Under the pieces are notes generated by a model. That model was not told the origin of the DNA and made no database searches. It was given only the letters and a program-made list of their open reading frames with translations. This document shows, one piece after another, positions 8,402-17,503 of a stretch of 30,810 bases of DNA. A program made the translations under genes and the position numbers. This DNA comes from Pancytospora philotis (Eukaryota > Microsporidia), in contig JALRLY010000229.1 of assembly GCA_023647555.1 (NCBI GenBank), forward strand, positions 1 to 30,810, read 5' to 3'. How positions within the stretch are numbered: position 1 is the first letter of the stretch; every line of letters starts with the position of its first letter.

Positions 8402-9701
8402 TACGCGCCCGCCCCTGACAACCATCATCGTAGTTCTCGTTGCGTTTGACGAAGCTGTAGAATTCGTCGACCTCATTGGAAAGCACTGCAGGATCGAGGT
8501 AGTTTTTAACGGACTTGATCCACGCATTAAATAGTACGATCATGCTCTCGACATACCGGTGTGTATACCTATCTATGTAGTCGTCTAACGCGACTTCCGT
8601 GCCATTATACGTAGTAACTACATCAAACGTGTGGCACCCGGCGTAGGCGAAGCTGAGTATCTCGGACGCGAAGACATTCACTCCTACTGCGTACTCGACG
8701 GCCAGCGTGCCGTTGGACCTGTGCACGGCCGTCAGGTATCCGTACATCGCCTGCAAGAAGTCCTCGGCCGTCCTGCGCTCGCTGGACACGAGTCCAAGGG
8801 GCTCCATGACATCTCTCATCATGACGTAGGTCTCGAGCGTGTTCCTTACGAAGACCAGCTTGGCAAACCGCTGCTGGCTCGCGCTGCTGAGCTCGTGGAA
8901 GGACGTGCCGGTTTCTGCTTCGTCTTGTATGCGGGCCATGTCATCCCGGGAAATGTAGTACCTAGCGTTATCATCGTTCCTCTCCCATCTGAGGAGGAAG
9001 TTTCTGAAGCTGTTGCTTTTGAGGTAGAAGCGGCCGAAGGGCGATACCGCCCACACTGATTTTGTATTGTATAAATCAACGCGCTCCACCAATTCGCCGT
9101 AGATGGCAGGGATGATGCCGACCTTCATTTTTACTCGTTCTTCTAGCTCATCAGCAGAAAAGGTCGGAAGCGCCAGTTCCGTATCCGCGGGAAATGACTT
9201 CGGATATGCGCGAGAAGACGCGTACTTGACATTTTTGAAGAGCGTGTAGAGCCCGTCGCGGACTTCATCGTGGGTCGGTTCAAAGCCTTCTGGCGTCGTG
9301 GTTTCCACCTCCTCATCCCGTGCCTCGCGGTCGGCATGCCGCGGTTGTCTGCCATGATGGTGGTGCTGGCGCCCTTGCTTGGGGATGATATCATGCGCAA
9401 AAGCGTCCTCCTCGCACGCGCCGTGCAGTCTCGGGCGCAGCACACCTGACCTTTCGCTCTTGGGGCGCACTGGCTGGTCGCGGTAGTAGCATTGGAACAA
9501 AAATTTGTCGAACCTGTCCTCCAAATCGGCATCTGCCATCTCCAAGTCTTCAACGACGCGCTCCCAGGCCTGCTCTCTCCTGTGGCGGGTCAGGAAAGAC
9601 GTACTCTCGTCCCGTTCGGCGGGAATAACTGCAGAGCTGCCCATATTAAAAAGCATCAGGCAAAATATGAATAGCGCGAGCAGCTCGCGGCAAAAATTCA
9701 T
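8397..9701 (-). CDS. Array-family secreted protein, subgroup 2
   Basis: Predicted secreted protein of 434 aa, function unknown. Signal peptide about 1-24 (ELLALFIFCLMLF), PAERDESTSFLTRHRR, an acidic DLEMADADLEDRF stretch, CYYRDQP (Cys71), HGACEED (Cys96), the most His-rich basic block of the array (RQHHHHGRQPRH, 111-122), LYTLFKNVKYA at 151, then FGRFYLKSNSF near 222, RWERNDDNARYYIS, FVRNTLETYVMM, DFLQAMYGYLTAVH at 314-327 and AYAGC (Cys356), ending NYDDGCQGRARN. The LYSVL motif is altered to LYTLF here. All four family cysteines are present. Start: the ATG at 9701 is preceded by CCC and lies 20 nt from the TATA-like box. Confidence 0.92.
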   Translation of the reverse strand: MNFCRELLALFIFCLMLFNMGSSAVIPAERDESTSFLTRHRREQAWERVVEDLEMADADLEDRFDKFLFQCYYRDQPVRPKSERSGVLRPRLHGACEEDAFAHDIIPKQGRQHHHHGRQPRHADREARDEEVETTTPEGFEPTHDEVRDGLYTLFKNVKYASSRAYPKSFPADTELALPTFSADELEERVKMKVGIIPAIYGELVERVDLYNTKSVWAVSPFGRFYLKSNSFRNFLLRWERNDDNARYYISRDDMARIQDEAETGTSFHELSSASQQRFAKLVFVRNTLETYVMMRDVMEPLGLVSSERRTAEDFLQAMYGYLTAVHRSNGTLAVEYAVGVNVFASEILSFAYAGCHTFDVVTTYNGTEVALDDYIDRYTHRYVESMIVLFNAWIKSVKNYLDPAVLSNEVDEFYSFVKRNENYDDGCQGRARN

Positions 9702-10240
9702 GGGATGTTTTTCCGCACTGTTTATGTATTAACTGTGTTGTGCGATGACGTATTTAGACATTCTAGTGCCATTGCCGATTTTTGCGCACTGCTTATTTTT
9801 TGTGCCGTGGATTGAATAGGATTGTCTAGGTGCAACCAAGCAGAATTTTGCAACTGGTAACAGGCACGCGACCCGCTTCATGGCTTTAAATAGCATTATC
9901 TGCCAGTGCATCTGGCACGACTGCTGGTTGCAGACACTCACGGACCTCTCGTACTGATATAACTCAGAGATGATGGGGCCGCACCGCTGTGATGTGCTGA
10001 CGTAAATGGATGAAGACAAATCAATAAATGGACCGGCTTTGTGACTAGTGACGTGACGAGGCGGTGGGGCCTTAAACCGAACAGATAATTTTAACGTCTA
10101 GCCCGCCATTCGACGGCGAGTCTATGGACAAATTTGGATCAGGTGTTATAGGCGCCGTACAGGGTGCGTACGGTACTCAACTCCGCAAAGCACCCAACAT
10201 GAGCAGGAGATATAATGCACAGTTTGCAGCGCAAAGCGAT
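9702..10240. other. Intergenic, 539 bp
   Basis: Proximal promoter, then a distal block with TGACGTAA at 9998-10005 (297 nt before the ATG) in the same GTGATGTGCTGACGTAAATGG context as the gaps at 7144 and 13951. The rest is the 3' flank of the next gene. No gene supported. Confidence 0.55.
9721..9779 (-). promoter_or_regulatory. Proximal promoter with weak TATA
   Basis: TACATAAA at 9721-9728 replaces TATATAAA. On the plus strand, TGACGTATTTAGACAT is at 9746-9761 and TTGCCGAT at 9772-9779; spacing to the ATG is 20, 45 and 71 nt. Confidence 0.6.
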
Positions 10241-10245
10241 TTAAT
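10240..10245 (-). terminator. Poly(A) signal ATTAAA overlapping stop codon
   Basis: ATTAAA on the minus strand contains the TAA stop of the gene starting at 11545. Confidence 0.6.
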
Positions 10246-11545
10246 CGTGCACTTGCTCTTCACAACCATCATTGTAGCTTCCGCTGGGCCTAACGTAGCT
10301 GTAGAACCTGTTGGTCATCTCGGAAAGCACTGCAGGATCGATGTAATCCTTGCTGGACTTGAACCACGCCCTGAACAGTATGATCATGCTCTCGATATAC
10401 AGTTGCGTCTTTCCTTCGATGTGGTCTCCCAGTGCGACTTCCTTCCCATCCACCATAGTAGTTATTATAGACGAGTGGCAGCCGGCGTAGACGAGGCTGA
10501 GTATCTCGGACGCGAAAACACTCAGTTCTACCGAGTACTTGGTGGTCAGCATGCCGTCGGATTCATGCACAGCCGTCAGGTACCCGTACATCGCCTGCAA
10601 GAAGTCCTCGGCCGTCCTGCGCTCGCTGGGCTCCAGGCCGAGAGGCTCCGCGATCTCTCGCATCATGGCATAGGTCTCGAGCGTGTTCCTTACGAAGACC
10701 AGCTTGATGAACTGCTGCCTTTTGGAATTACTGAGCCAGATGAAGCGCATGCCGTTTTCTACTTCTTCGCGGACGTTGTTCACGTCATCCTGTGTAATGT
10801 GGTATGCGGCGTTGCTATCGTTCCTTTTCCATCCAGAAAGGAAGCGTTCGAAGCTCCTGCTTTTGAGGTAGAAGCGGCCAAAGCGCGTCAATCCCCACAT
10901 CAGCTGTGCGTTGTCGAGCTGTGCGTTGTCGAATTCAATGGGCTCGCGCTCCACCATTTCGCCGTACATGGAGGAGATGAGGCCATGCCTCCCCCGTGCT
11001 AAGCTTTCAAATGCAGGGGCTGAGAGCGCATGCTGCGTTGGCTCTGTAACTGCAGAATCGGCCTTCGCAAATGTGCTAGGCGGTGAATTACTGGGATTGG
11101 TGGAGTTCGAGCGGCGCCCATCAAGGTTCTCATCGTAATTTGATTCGATGGCCTCGAACGCCGTTGCTTCCACATTTTCAGTCTGCGCCTCAGGATCCGC
11201 ATCAGTATGGTGTGCGCGCCTCACCCTGGGGATAATGTCGCGCGTAAGAGCCTCCTCATCGCACACTCCGTTCAGTCTCGGGCGCGGCCCACTTGCTCTT
11301 CTGCGTTCGGAGCGCACAGGCTGGTCGCTATAGTAGCACTGGTATAGGAACTTATCGAATTTATCCTCTTCTGCTGCCTCCGTTAGCTGCAGTTTAAGAC
11401 TGGGCTCCTGCGGCAGCTCCCTCCTACGGCGGGTCAAGAATGATCTGCCCTTGCCTTCTCCAACCGGAATAACCGCCGGGTTGCCCATGCCGAAGAACGC
11501 CAGGAGAAGCGTGACCATTACAACTACTGCATAGTCTATTTTCAT
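10241..11545 (-). CDS. Array-family secreted protein with altered middle region, subgroup 2
   Basis: Predicted secreted protein of 434 aa, function unknown. Signal peptide (YAVVVMVTLLLAFFGMG), PVGEGKGRSFLTRRRRELPQE, CYYSDQPV, NGVCDEEAL and a reduced basic block, RVRRAHHTDADPE, which lacks the HHHYGR run of its neighbours. The motif LYSVLTxxRYAP, kept in nearly every other member, is replaced by RRSNSTNPSNSP in the same frame, with anchors NYDEN before and TFAKADSA after. A duplicated DNAQLDNAQL lies before the core. The core is normal: FGRFYLKSRSF, GWKRNDSNAAYHITQDDV, FVRNTLETYAMMREIAEPLGL, DFLQAMYGYLTAVH, VYAGC, then YNDGCEEQ. The four cysteines are kept. It may have relaxed or altered function in the middle region. 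Confidence 0.9.
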   Translation of the reverse strand: MKIDYAVVVMVTLLLAFFGMGNPAVIPVGEGKGRSFLTRRRRELPQEPSLKLQLTEAAEEDKFDKFLYQCYYSDQPVRSERRRASGPRPRLNGVCDEEALTRDIIPRVRRAHHTDADPEAQTENVEATAFEAIESNYDENLDGRRSNSTNPSNSPPSTFAKADSAVTEPTQHALSAPAFESLARGRHGLISSMYGEMVEREPIEFDNAQLDNAQLMWGLTRFGRFYLKSRSFERFLSGWKRNDSNAAYHITQDDVNNVREEVENGMRFIWLSNSKRQQFIKLVFVRNTLETYAMMREIAEPLGLEPSERRTAEDFLQAMYGYLTAVHESDGMLTTKYSVELSVFASEILSLVYAGCHSSIITTMVDGKEVALGDHIEGKTQLYIESMIILFRAWFKSSKDYIDPAVLSEMTNRFYSYVRPSGSYNDGCEEQVHD

Positions 11546-12371
11546 GGGGCGCTATACTATGCTGCTTATATAGTAACTTTGTTATTACCGTGACGTATTC
11601 AGATGCTATTCTGTTAGTGCTGATCTTTTGCGCACTGCTTACATTTTGTGGCGTAACTGGGATTGTCTAGACGTAGCCAGAGGGTAGTTATGCAACGAGC
11701 TCTAAGGCACCCCTCGCGGTCTCAAGTGGCACCGCCTGGCGGTGTATCCGGCATGGCTGTTGGTTTGGAAGCCTACAGCCGCGTCGTGCCGATTCAACCG
11801 AACTGTGATGGAACAGGCGCCGCGATATACAGACGTAAAGGGACGAAGGCAATTCAGTGAATGAACTGCGCACTGCGGACAGTACAATGATGAGGCAGTG
11901 CAGCTCTAGAACGAACAGATCTTATTTAACCTTTGCCCTGCCATTCGATGGCTAGTGCACGTGACAGTAATTATACACGTATGCTCGCGTCATCGGTGGG
12001 CGCCAACAGGCGCAGCGAGCAAGATAGCTTAGAAGCTCGGGATTGTACAGTTTCATTTGCGCTTGGGCTGTAAAGGAAGATGCGGCATTAGTAATGGGTG
12101 GACGGAAGTTATTTTAAAGCATCTAATCTTGAGGTAGACACTGTATAGATTATGGTAGTGTGGCGACGTAAAACCTAATAGGAATACGAAAAGCGGGCTG
12201 GCGGAACCGTTAAACTCCGAGAGGCGTCAGCCTACGCTGTATGACGCGTCGTGCGGCTTTTCAAAATAAATCGGACGATGCAGCCCATTCAGAAAATTCT
12301 CGAGTGCAAAGTTGTGTAAAATACAGCACCTTAGTCTAAAATAAAATAGACAGCGTTACGCGCAAAGCAAT
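11546..12371. other. Intergenic, 826 bp
   Basis: Proximal promoter; distal block near 11800-11870 with a mutated AGACGTAA at 11831-11838 (286 nt upstream); and a 3' flank at 12076-12271 resembling that of the 8397-9701 gene. No gene supported. Confidence 0.5.
11565..11624 (-). promoter_or_regulatory. Proximal promoter, full form
   Basis: TATATAAG at 11565-11572. On the plus strand, TGACGTATTCAGATGC at 11591-11606 and GTGCTGAT at 11617-11624; spacing to the ATG is 20, 46 and 72 nt. Confidence 0.7.
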
Positions 12372-12376
12372 TTAAT
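12371..12376 (-). terminator. Poly(A) signal ATTAAA overlapping stop codon
   Basis: ATTAAA on the minus strand contains the TAA stop of the gene starting at 13661. Confidence 0.6.
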
Positions 12377-13661
12377 CCTGCGCTAGCTCTTGACAACCAT
12401 TATCGTAGTTATCGCTTGGTTTATCGTAGCTGTATAAGGCACTGGTCTCAGCAGAAAGCACCGCAGGATCGAGGTAGTCTTTATAGGACTTGAACCACGC
12501 CTTGAATAATACGATCATACCCTCGATATAATGGTGCGCCTTCTCATCCACGATGTCATCGAGCGCGACTTCCTTACCGTCTACTGTGGTAGTTACTTTG
12601 GATGGTTGGCAGCCGGCATAGGCAAAACTCAGCAGCTGAGACGCGAAGACGCTTAGTCTTACCGAGGTCGCGACGGCGAGCTTGCCATTGGATTCGTGCA
12701 CAGCCATCAGGTATCCGTGCATTGCCTGCAAGAAATCCTCGGCCGTCCTGTGATCGCCGGCCTCCAGGCCAAGCGGCTCCATGACTTCCCTTATCGTGGC
12801 GTAGGTTTCGAGCACGTTCCTTACGAATACTAGCTTGCCAAACAGCTCCTTGTCAGTGCTGCTGAGCCAGCGGAAGCGCATGCCGCCTTGCACCTCATCG
12901 CGTATGCGGTCCACATCAGCCTGCGTAATGTGGTACCTGGCGTTGCCGTCGTTCTTCTCCCATGTGCTGAGGAAGTGCTTGAAGCTCTTGCTTTTGAGGT
13001 AGAAGTGGCCGAAGATCGTGAGATCCTGTATGGGGTCCTCGTCGGAATAATATACCAGCTCGTGCTCCACCAGTTTGTGGTGCAGGACAGAGATGAGATC
13101 AGCCTCATCCCGTATCACGCGCTCCAGCTCAGTGGCAGAGAACGTTGGGTGGACCAGCTCTGCAAACGCCGAACCTGCCTTCGTATACTTACGAGAGGGA
13201 GCGTACCTGACTTTGGTGAGGACCGAGTAGATTCCATCGCGGGTCTCGTCGTAGTTCGATTCAACGTCTGCAGGGGCCGGGGTTCCCGCTTCTTTATCAG
13301 AATGGCGCGGGCGCCCGCCATAATGGTGGTGCCTGCGCCCTTTCTTGGGGATGATGTCGCGCGTGATAGCATCCTTGTCGCAGACGCCGTACAGCCGCGG
13401 GCGCGACCCCTTTGCCCTTTCGCGCTTAGAACGCACAGGCTGGTCGCGATAGTAGCACTGGTACAGGTACTTGTCGAATTTATCCTCTATTTCTGTCTCC
13501 GTTAGCGCCAATTCCAAAATGGGTTCTGCGGGCTGCTCTCCGCTGCCGGCCAGGGAAGACGCTCTTTCGCCTTCTTTGGCCGGAATTATTGCAGATTTAC
13601 CTACGCCTAAGAACGCCAGGAAAAGCATGAGAAACACCACCAGTACATGGTCTATTTTCAT
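12372..13661 (-). CDS. Array-family secreted protein, subgroup 2
   Basis: Predicted secreted protein of 429 aa, a good reference copy for the family; function unknown. Signal peptide about 1-24 (core VLVVFLMLFLAFLGVG), PAKEGERASSL, CYYRDQPV (Cys69), YGVCDKDA (Cys94), basic block KKGRRHHHYGGRPRH (106-120), YSVLTKVRYAPSR (145-157), HPTFSATELE (171-180), a negatively charged linker, FGHFYLKSKSF (217-227), STWEKNDGNARYHITQADVD (232-251), LVFVRNVLETYATI (277-290), DFLQAMHGYLMAVH (309-322), SFAYAGC (Cys351), YIEGMIVLFKAWF (378-390), DPAVLS and NYDNGCQ (Cys423). There is no membrane anchor after the signal, so it is probably secreted or lumenal. Two disulfides are a reasonable inference. Confidence 0.93.
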   Translation of the reverse strand: MKIDHVLVVFLMLFLAFLGVGKSAIIPAKEGERASSLAGSGEQPAEPILELALTETEIEDKFDKYLYQCYYRDQPVRSKRERAKGSRPRLYGVCDKDAITRDIIPKKGRRHHHYGGRPRHSDKEAGTPAPADVESNYDETRDGIYSVLTKVRYAPSRKYTKAGSAFAELVHPTFSATELERVIRDEADLISVLHHKLVEHELVYYSDEDPIQDLTIFGHFYLKSKSFKHFLSTWEKNDGNARYHITQADVDRIRDEVQGGMRFRWLSSTDKELFGKLVFVRNVLETYATIREVMEPLGLEAGDHRTAEDFLQAMHGYLMAVHESNGKLAVATSVRLSVFASQLLSFAYAGCQPSKVTTTVDGKEVALDDIVDEKAHHYIEGMIVLFKAWFKSYKDYLDPAVLSAETSALYSYDKPSDNYDNGCQELAQD

Positions 13662-14172
13662 GGGATGCCTTGCTGCACCATTTATATAGTAACTGTGTTA
13701 TGCGATGACGTATTTAAATGCACTTCTGTTATTGCTGATCTTCTCGCACTGTTTACGTTTTTGTGCCGTATTTGGGACGCCTTGGCCGTGATCAGCTGCT
13801 CACTTTGCAACTGGTGACAAGGCGCCCGCCTACCGGTCTCAAGTGGGCTTATCTGCCAGTGCATCTGGCATGAGCGCTGGTCGCAAGCACCCGCAGGCGC
13901 CGCGTACTGATATAACCAAGGCATGATGGTACCGCAACGCTATGATGTGCTGACGTAAATGGAAAAAGGCGATTCAGTAGACGAGCTGGGAATCGTGATT
14001 TTTACACTGGCGAGGCAGTGGTGCTTGGCCGAAAAGGCCTCCTCTAACGCTGTGCCTGACATCTGATGGCCAGCCTAGTCTACAGCTTATCATATTCGGG
14101 GAGTAGCGCGGGCAGGCGCAAAAGCAACGCTTTAAGCAGAAAAAATAGCGCATAGCTTTCAGCGCAAAGAAT
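13662..14172. other. Intergenic, 511 bp
   Basis: Proximal promoter; distal block with TGACGTAA at 13951-13958 (290 nt upstream) in the GATGTGCTGACGTAAATGG context; then the 3' flank of the next gene. No gene supported. Confidence 0.55.
13681..13739 (-). promoter_or_regulatory. Proximal promoter, consensus form
   Basis: TATATAAA at 13681-13688. On the plus strand, TGACGTATTTAAATGC at 13706-13721 and TTGCTGAT at 13732-13739, at 20, 45 and 71 nt from the ATG. Confidence 0.72.
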
Positions 14173-14177
14173 TTAAT
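14172..14177 (-). terminator. Poly(A) signal ATTAAA overlapping stop codon
   Basis: ATTAAA on the minus strand contains the TAA stop of the gene starting at 15471. Confidence 0.6.
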
Positions 14178-15471
14178 CACGCGCCAGCTCTTGGCAGCCG
14201 TCTTCGTAGTCCCCACTGGGTTTAACGTAGCTGTAAACATCGTCGGTCACTTCGGCGAGCACCGCAGGATCGAGGTAATCCTTGTCGGCCTTGAACCACG
14301 CCTTGAATAATACGATCATGCCCTCAACGTATAGATGTGCCTCCTTGTCTAAGAAGTCGTCTAGTGCGACTTCCTTCCCATCCACTACACTATATAGTTT
14401 AGACGGGCCGCAGCGGGCGTAGGCGAGACTGAGCAGCTGGGACGCGAAGACGCTCAATCCCACTGAGGACTCAACGACGAGACTGCCGTCGGATTTGTGC
14501 ACGGCCATCAGGTATCCGTACACCGCCTGCAGGAAGTCCTCGGCCGTCCTGTGCTCGCGGGTCTCAAGGCCAAGCGGCTCCATGACCTCTCTTATCATCG
14601 CGTAAGCCTCGAGCGTGTTCCTTACGAACAAGAGCTTGCCAAACAACTGCTTTTGGGCGTTGCTGATCCAGCGGAAACGCATGCCGTTCCGTACTTCTTT
14701 GCGCACCTCGTCAACATCGGCCTGCGTAATGTGGTACCTGGCGTTGTCATCGGTCTTCTTCCATGTGGAAAGGAAGTGTTCGAAGCTCCTGCTTTTGAGG
14801 TAGAAGCGGCCAAAGTACGTTGTATTTAGTATTGGCTGTATGGCAGCAAAATCCATCGGCTCGTGCTCCACCAGTCTGTCGTACATGAGAGAAACGAGGT
14901 CATTATCACCATGCACCACGCTTGCCAGCTCAGCGGCAGAGAACGTTGGGTGCATTGCTTCGGCGGATGCAGAATCTGCCTTCGCATACGTACGAGGGGG
15001 CGCGTACCTGGCCTTGGTGAGGACCGAGTAGATGCCATCGCGGATCTCGTCGTAGTTCGATTCATTGTTTTCGGGCGTAGTGGCCTCCAAACCCTCCTTA
15101 TCAGCATGCCGTGAGCGCCTGCCGTAGTGGTGGTGTCTGCGCCCCCTCTTGGGTATGATATCGCGCGTGAGCGCCTCCTTATCGCACACTCCGTACAAAC
15201 TCGAGCGTGCCCCATTCGTCCTTCCGCTCTTAGGGCGCACGGGCTGGCCGCGGTAGTAGCACTGGTATAGGAACTTACCGAACCTGTCCTCCTTCGCCGC
15301 CTTCGCCTGTTCCTGGGCCTCAGGGATGGCCGTCGTCGTCAGCTCTTCGCAGCGGTGGGTCAGAAAAGACGCGCTCTCACCCTCTTCGGTCGGAATAATT
15401 GCAGGGCTGACTGCGCTGAAAAACGCCACGAAAAGCGCAAGGAATACAGCCAGCAAGTAGTCTATTTTCAT
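14173..15471 (-). CDS. Array-family secreted protein, subgroup 2
   Basis: Predicted secreted protein of 432 aa, function unknown. Signal peptide (YLLAVFLALFVAFFSAVS), PTEEGESASFLTHRC with an extra cysteine that the other copies lack, CYYRGQPV, YGVCDKEA, basic block KRGRRHHHYGRRSRH, YSVLTKARYAPPRTYAKADSA, HPTFSAAELA, FGRFYLKSRSF, STWKKTDDNARYHITQADVD, LLFVRNTLEAYAMI, DFLQAVYGYLMAVH, SLAYARC, YVEGMIVLFKAWF and YEDGCQEL. It is very close to the gene starting at 13661, which is its immediate array neighbour. The odd number of cysteines (five after the signal) leaves one unpaired if the usual pairs form, which could allow dimerisation. CCC precedes the ATG. Confidence 0.92.
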   Translation of the reverse strand: MKIDYLLAVFLALFVAFFSAVSPAIIPTEEGESASFLTHRCEELTTTAIPEAQEQAKAAKEDRFGKFLYQCYYRGQPVRPKSGRTNGARSSLYGVCDKEALTRDIIPKRGRRHHHYGRRSRHADKEGLEATTPENNESNYDEIRDGIYSVLTKARYAPPRTYAKADSASAEAMHPTFSAAELASVVHGDNDLVSLMYDRLVEHEPMDFAAIQPILNTTYFGRFYLKSRSFEHFLSTWKKTDDNARYHITQADVDEVRKEVRNGMRFRWISNAQKQLFGKLLFVRNTLEAYAMIREVMEPLGLETREHRTAEDFLQAVYGYLMAVHKSDGSLVVESSVGLSVFASQLLSLAYARCGPSKLYSVVDGKEVALDDFLDKEAHLYVEGMIVLFKAWFKADKDYLDPAVLAEVTDDVYSYVKPSGDYEDGCQELARD

Positions 15472-16285
15472 GGGATGCCTGCCTATACTGCTTATATAGT
15501 AGCTTTGTTATTGTGCTGACGTATTCAAATGCGGTTCTGTTATTACTGATCGTTTGCGTACTTCTTACGTTAAAGCGCTGTGATATGGCTGCCTCGGGCG
15601 TACAGAGCGGTAGGCTGGCACCAAGGCACCTGTTTTACTGTTTTAAATGGCATCATCTGCCACCGCTTCCGGCATAGCCGCTGGTTGCTGGCGTCTGTAG
15701 ACCCTTGGCCGATTTAACAAAATTGTGATGGAACACAGCGCAGTGACGTGCTGATATAAATGGATGAAAGTGGTTTAGTAGATGGACCGGCCTTGGTATT
15801 CAATACGATAGTAGAGCAATACCACCGCTACCTGAACAAACCTTGCCCGTTTCACGAACTCTCGCCCTACAGCTAACCTACGAGAAATTTTTTTACACGC
15901 AGGCTTGTGCCATCGGCAACACCAACGGTCCGTTTGGCGGGTTTTCTTATTTGCGCGGCGTAGCATAATGCTGTGCATGCTTAGGCTGCTAGGGAAGAGG
16001 CGTCCTTAACAGTAGCCGGGAGTAGAGCGTCCTTGGTGCGTCAACTTAGAATTAACGCTGAAGAATCTCTGTTGTCGCGGACGCCCAATGGAAGTGAAGA
16101 ACGCTAGCTGGCGGGGCTGTGCATACTACGAGAAATGCCAGTATAGGCTATGGGATACAGCGTGCGGTATTGAAAAGACTATACACTGCTGAGCAAACGG
16201 AAGTCCCTGGCTAGAGATAGTATAGGGCCAACGCAAACACCGGACCGAAGCTGGAAGATAATACACGGGTTTAGCGAAAGATAAT
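15472..16285. other. Intergenic, 814 bp
   Basis: Proximal promoter; distal block near 15724-15800 with the core changed to TGATATAA at 15752-15759 (281 nt upstream) but the flanking AAATGGATGAAAG kept; 3' flank of the broken gene at 16138-16174 similar to 8230-8272. No gene supported. Confidence 0.5.
15491..15550 (-). promoter_or_regulatory. Proximal promoter, full form
   Basis: TATATAAG at 15491-15498. On the plus strand, TGACGTATTCAAATGC at 15517-15532 and TTACTGAT at 15543-15550, at 20, 46 and 72 nt from the ATG. Confidence 0.7.
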
Positions 16286-17503
16286 TTAACCAAGCACCCG
16301 CTGCTGACAACCATTATAGTAGTTTCCGATGGGCCTAATGAAGCTGTAAAACTCGTCGGTCACGTTGGAAAGCACCGCGGGATCGATGTAAGTTTTGGTG
16401 GAGCCGAACCACGCCTTGAATATTACGATCATGCCCTCGATATACAGATGGACTATCTCATCCATATGGTCTTCCGGCGCGAATACCTTATCAATCACCC
16501 TATCACTGCGCCTCGCGAATGAGTGGCACTCGGCGTAGGCTAGGCTGAGTAACTCAGACGCCAAAACAGCCAACCTTACCGAGGACCCGACAGCGAGCTT
16601 GCCATTAGATTTATGCACGGCCGTCAGATATCCGTACACCGCCTGCAGAAAATCTTCGTCTGTCCTGGGCTCGCTGGGGGTCAGGCCGAGAGGCTCCACG
16701 ACGTCTCTCAGCATGCTATAGGCCTCGAGCGTGTTCCTTACGAAGACCAGCTTGGCAAACAGCTGCTTCTCGTGGGCACTGAGTCTGTGGAAAGATGTTC
16801 CACCTTCTACTTTGTGTCGCAAGCCGATCGCTTCATCCAGGGTGAAATGGTACCTCGAATTGCTTCTGTTCTTCTCCCATCTGGCAAGGAAGCCCTCGAA
16901 GTTTGTATTGATGAAGTAGAATCTGCCAAAACGCGTCAAGTTCCACATCTCATCTTCGTAGCTATCATCAGTGAATATCACATTCCACAGTTGGCGGTAC
17001 AGGACAGAAATGAAGTCTCCGTCTCCCCATGCTATTTTTTCCAAATCAGGGGTAGAGAACGTCGGGCGCACGTGCTTTGTGGCTGCAGAATCTGCCCTTC
17101 CATACGTACGAGCGGGCGCGTACCTGACCTCCTTGAGGACCGTGTATAGGCTATCATGCTCCTCGTTGTAATTCGATTGAAAGGTTTCAGGCGTTGTGGC
17201 GTCTGTTTTTGTGCTATGCTTCTCTTCGCGGTCCTCGACAGCATAACGTAAGCGACTGCCACTGTGCGGGCTCCCGGAGGTATCGCGCATAAAAGTGTCC
17301 TTTTCGCACTACCCGCGTAGTTTAAACCGCGGCGCAGCTCCCCTTTCGCGCTTAGGGAGCACGGGCTGGTCGCGGTAGTAGCATTGACGCAGAAAAGTGT
17401 CGAACGTTTTCTCCCTATACATGGCGTTAAGGCCATCGCTGTGTAAGCTAAGAATCACAAAGATGAGTGCAACTAGTACGGCCACTCCGCAGCAAATATT
17501 CAT
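16286..17503 (-). pseudogene. Array-family member broken by one in-frame TAG
   Basis: One reading frame from the ATG at 17503 to the TAA at 16286 carries the whole family layout but contains a TAG at 17309-17311. The stop falls between LRG and CEKD, exactly where relatives read LRGLCN or HGVCD, so a Leu TTG to TAG change is the simplest explanation. Upstream part: signal (VAVLVALIFVILSL), a spacer about 28 residues shorter than usual, and CYYRDQPV with its cysteine at 41. Downstream part: YNEEHDSLYTVLKEVRYAP, PTFSTPDLE, FGRFYFINTNF, ARWEKNRSNSRYHFT, FVRNTLEAYSML, DFLQAVYGYLTAVH, SLAYAEC and YYNGCQQ. The TATA box is weak and the stop hexamer is GTTAAA instead of ATTAAA, which fits decay. Readthrough or a sequencing error are alternatives; the core downstream remains well conserved, so the break is recent. 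Confidence 0.8.

Noticed and set aside
10124..11002. Long plus-strand open frame of 292 codons
   Set aside because: It is the antisense of the 10241-11545 gene. Similar frames recur opposite many copies (for example 8631-9059, 14497-14829, 16613-17149, 18457-18783, 22446-23369) with the same VHRLQEV/ERVPYE pattern, which is simply the reverse of the conserved LQAMYGYLMAV and FVRNTLE regions.
16286..17290. A separate 334-codon gene starting MRDTSG
   Set aside because: It is in the same frame as the upstream signal-peptide part and separated from it by a single TAG, so it is the rear half of one broken gene.
17300..17320. An intron around the TAG
   Set aside because: The frame is continuous on both sides with paralogue alignment and no residues inserted, so there is no room for an intron.
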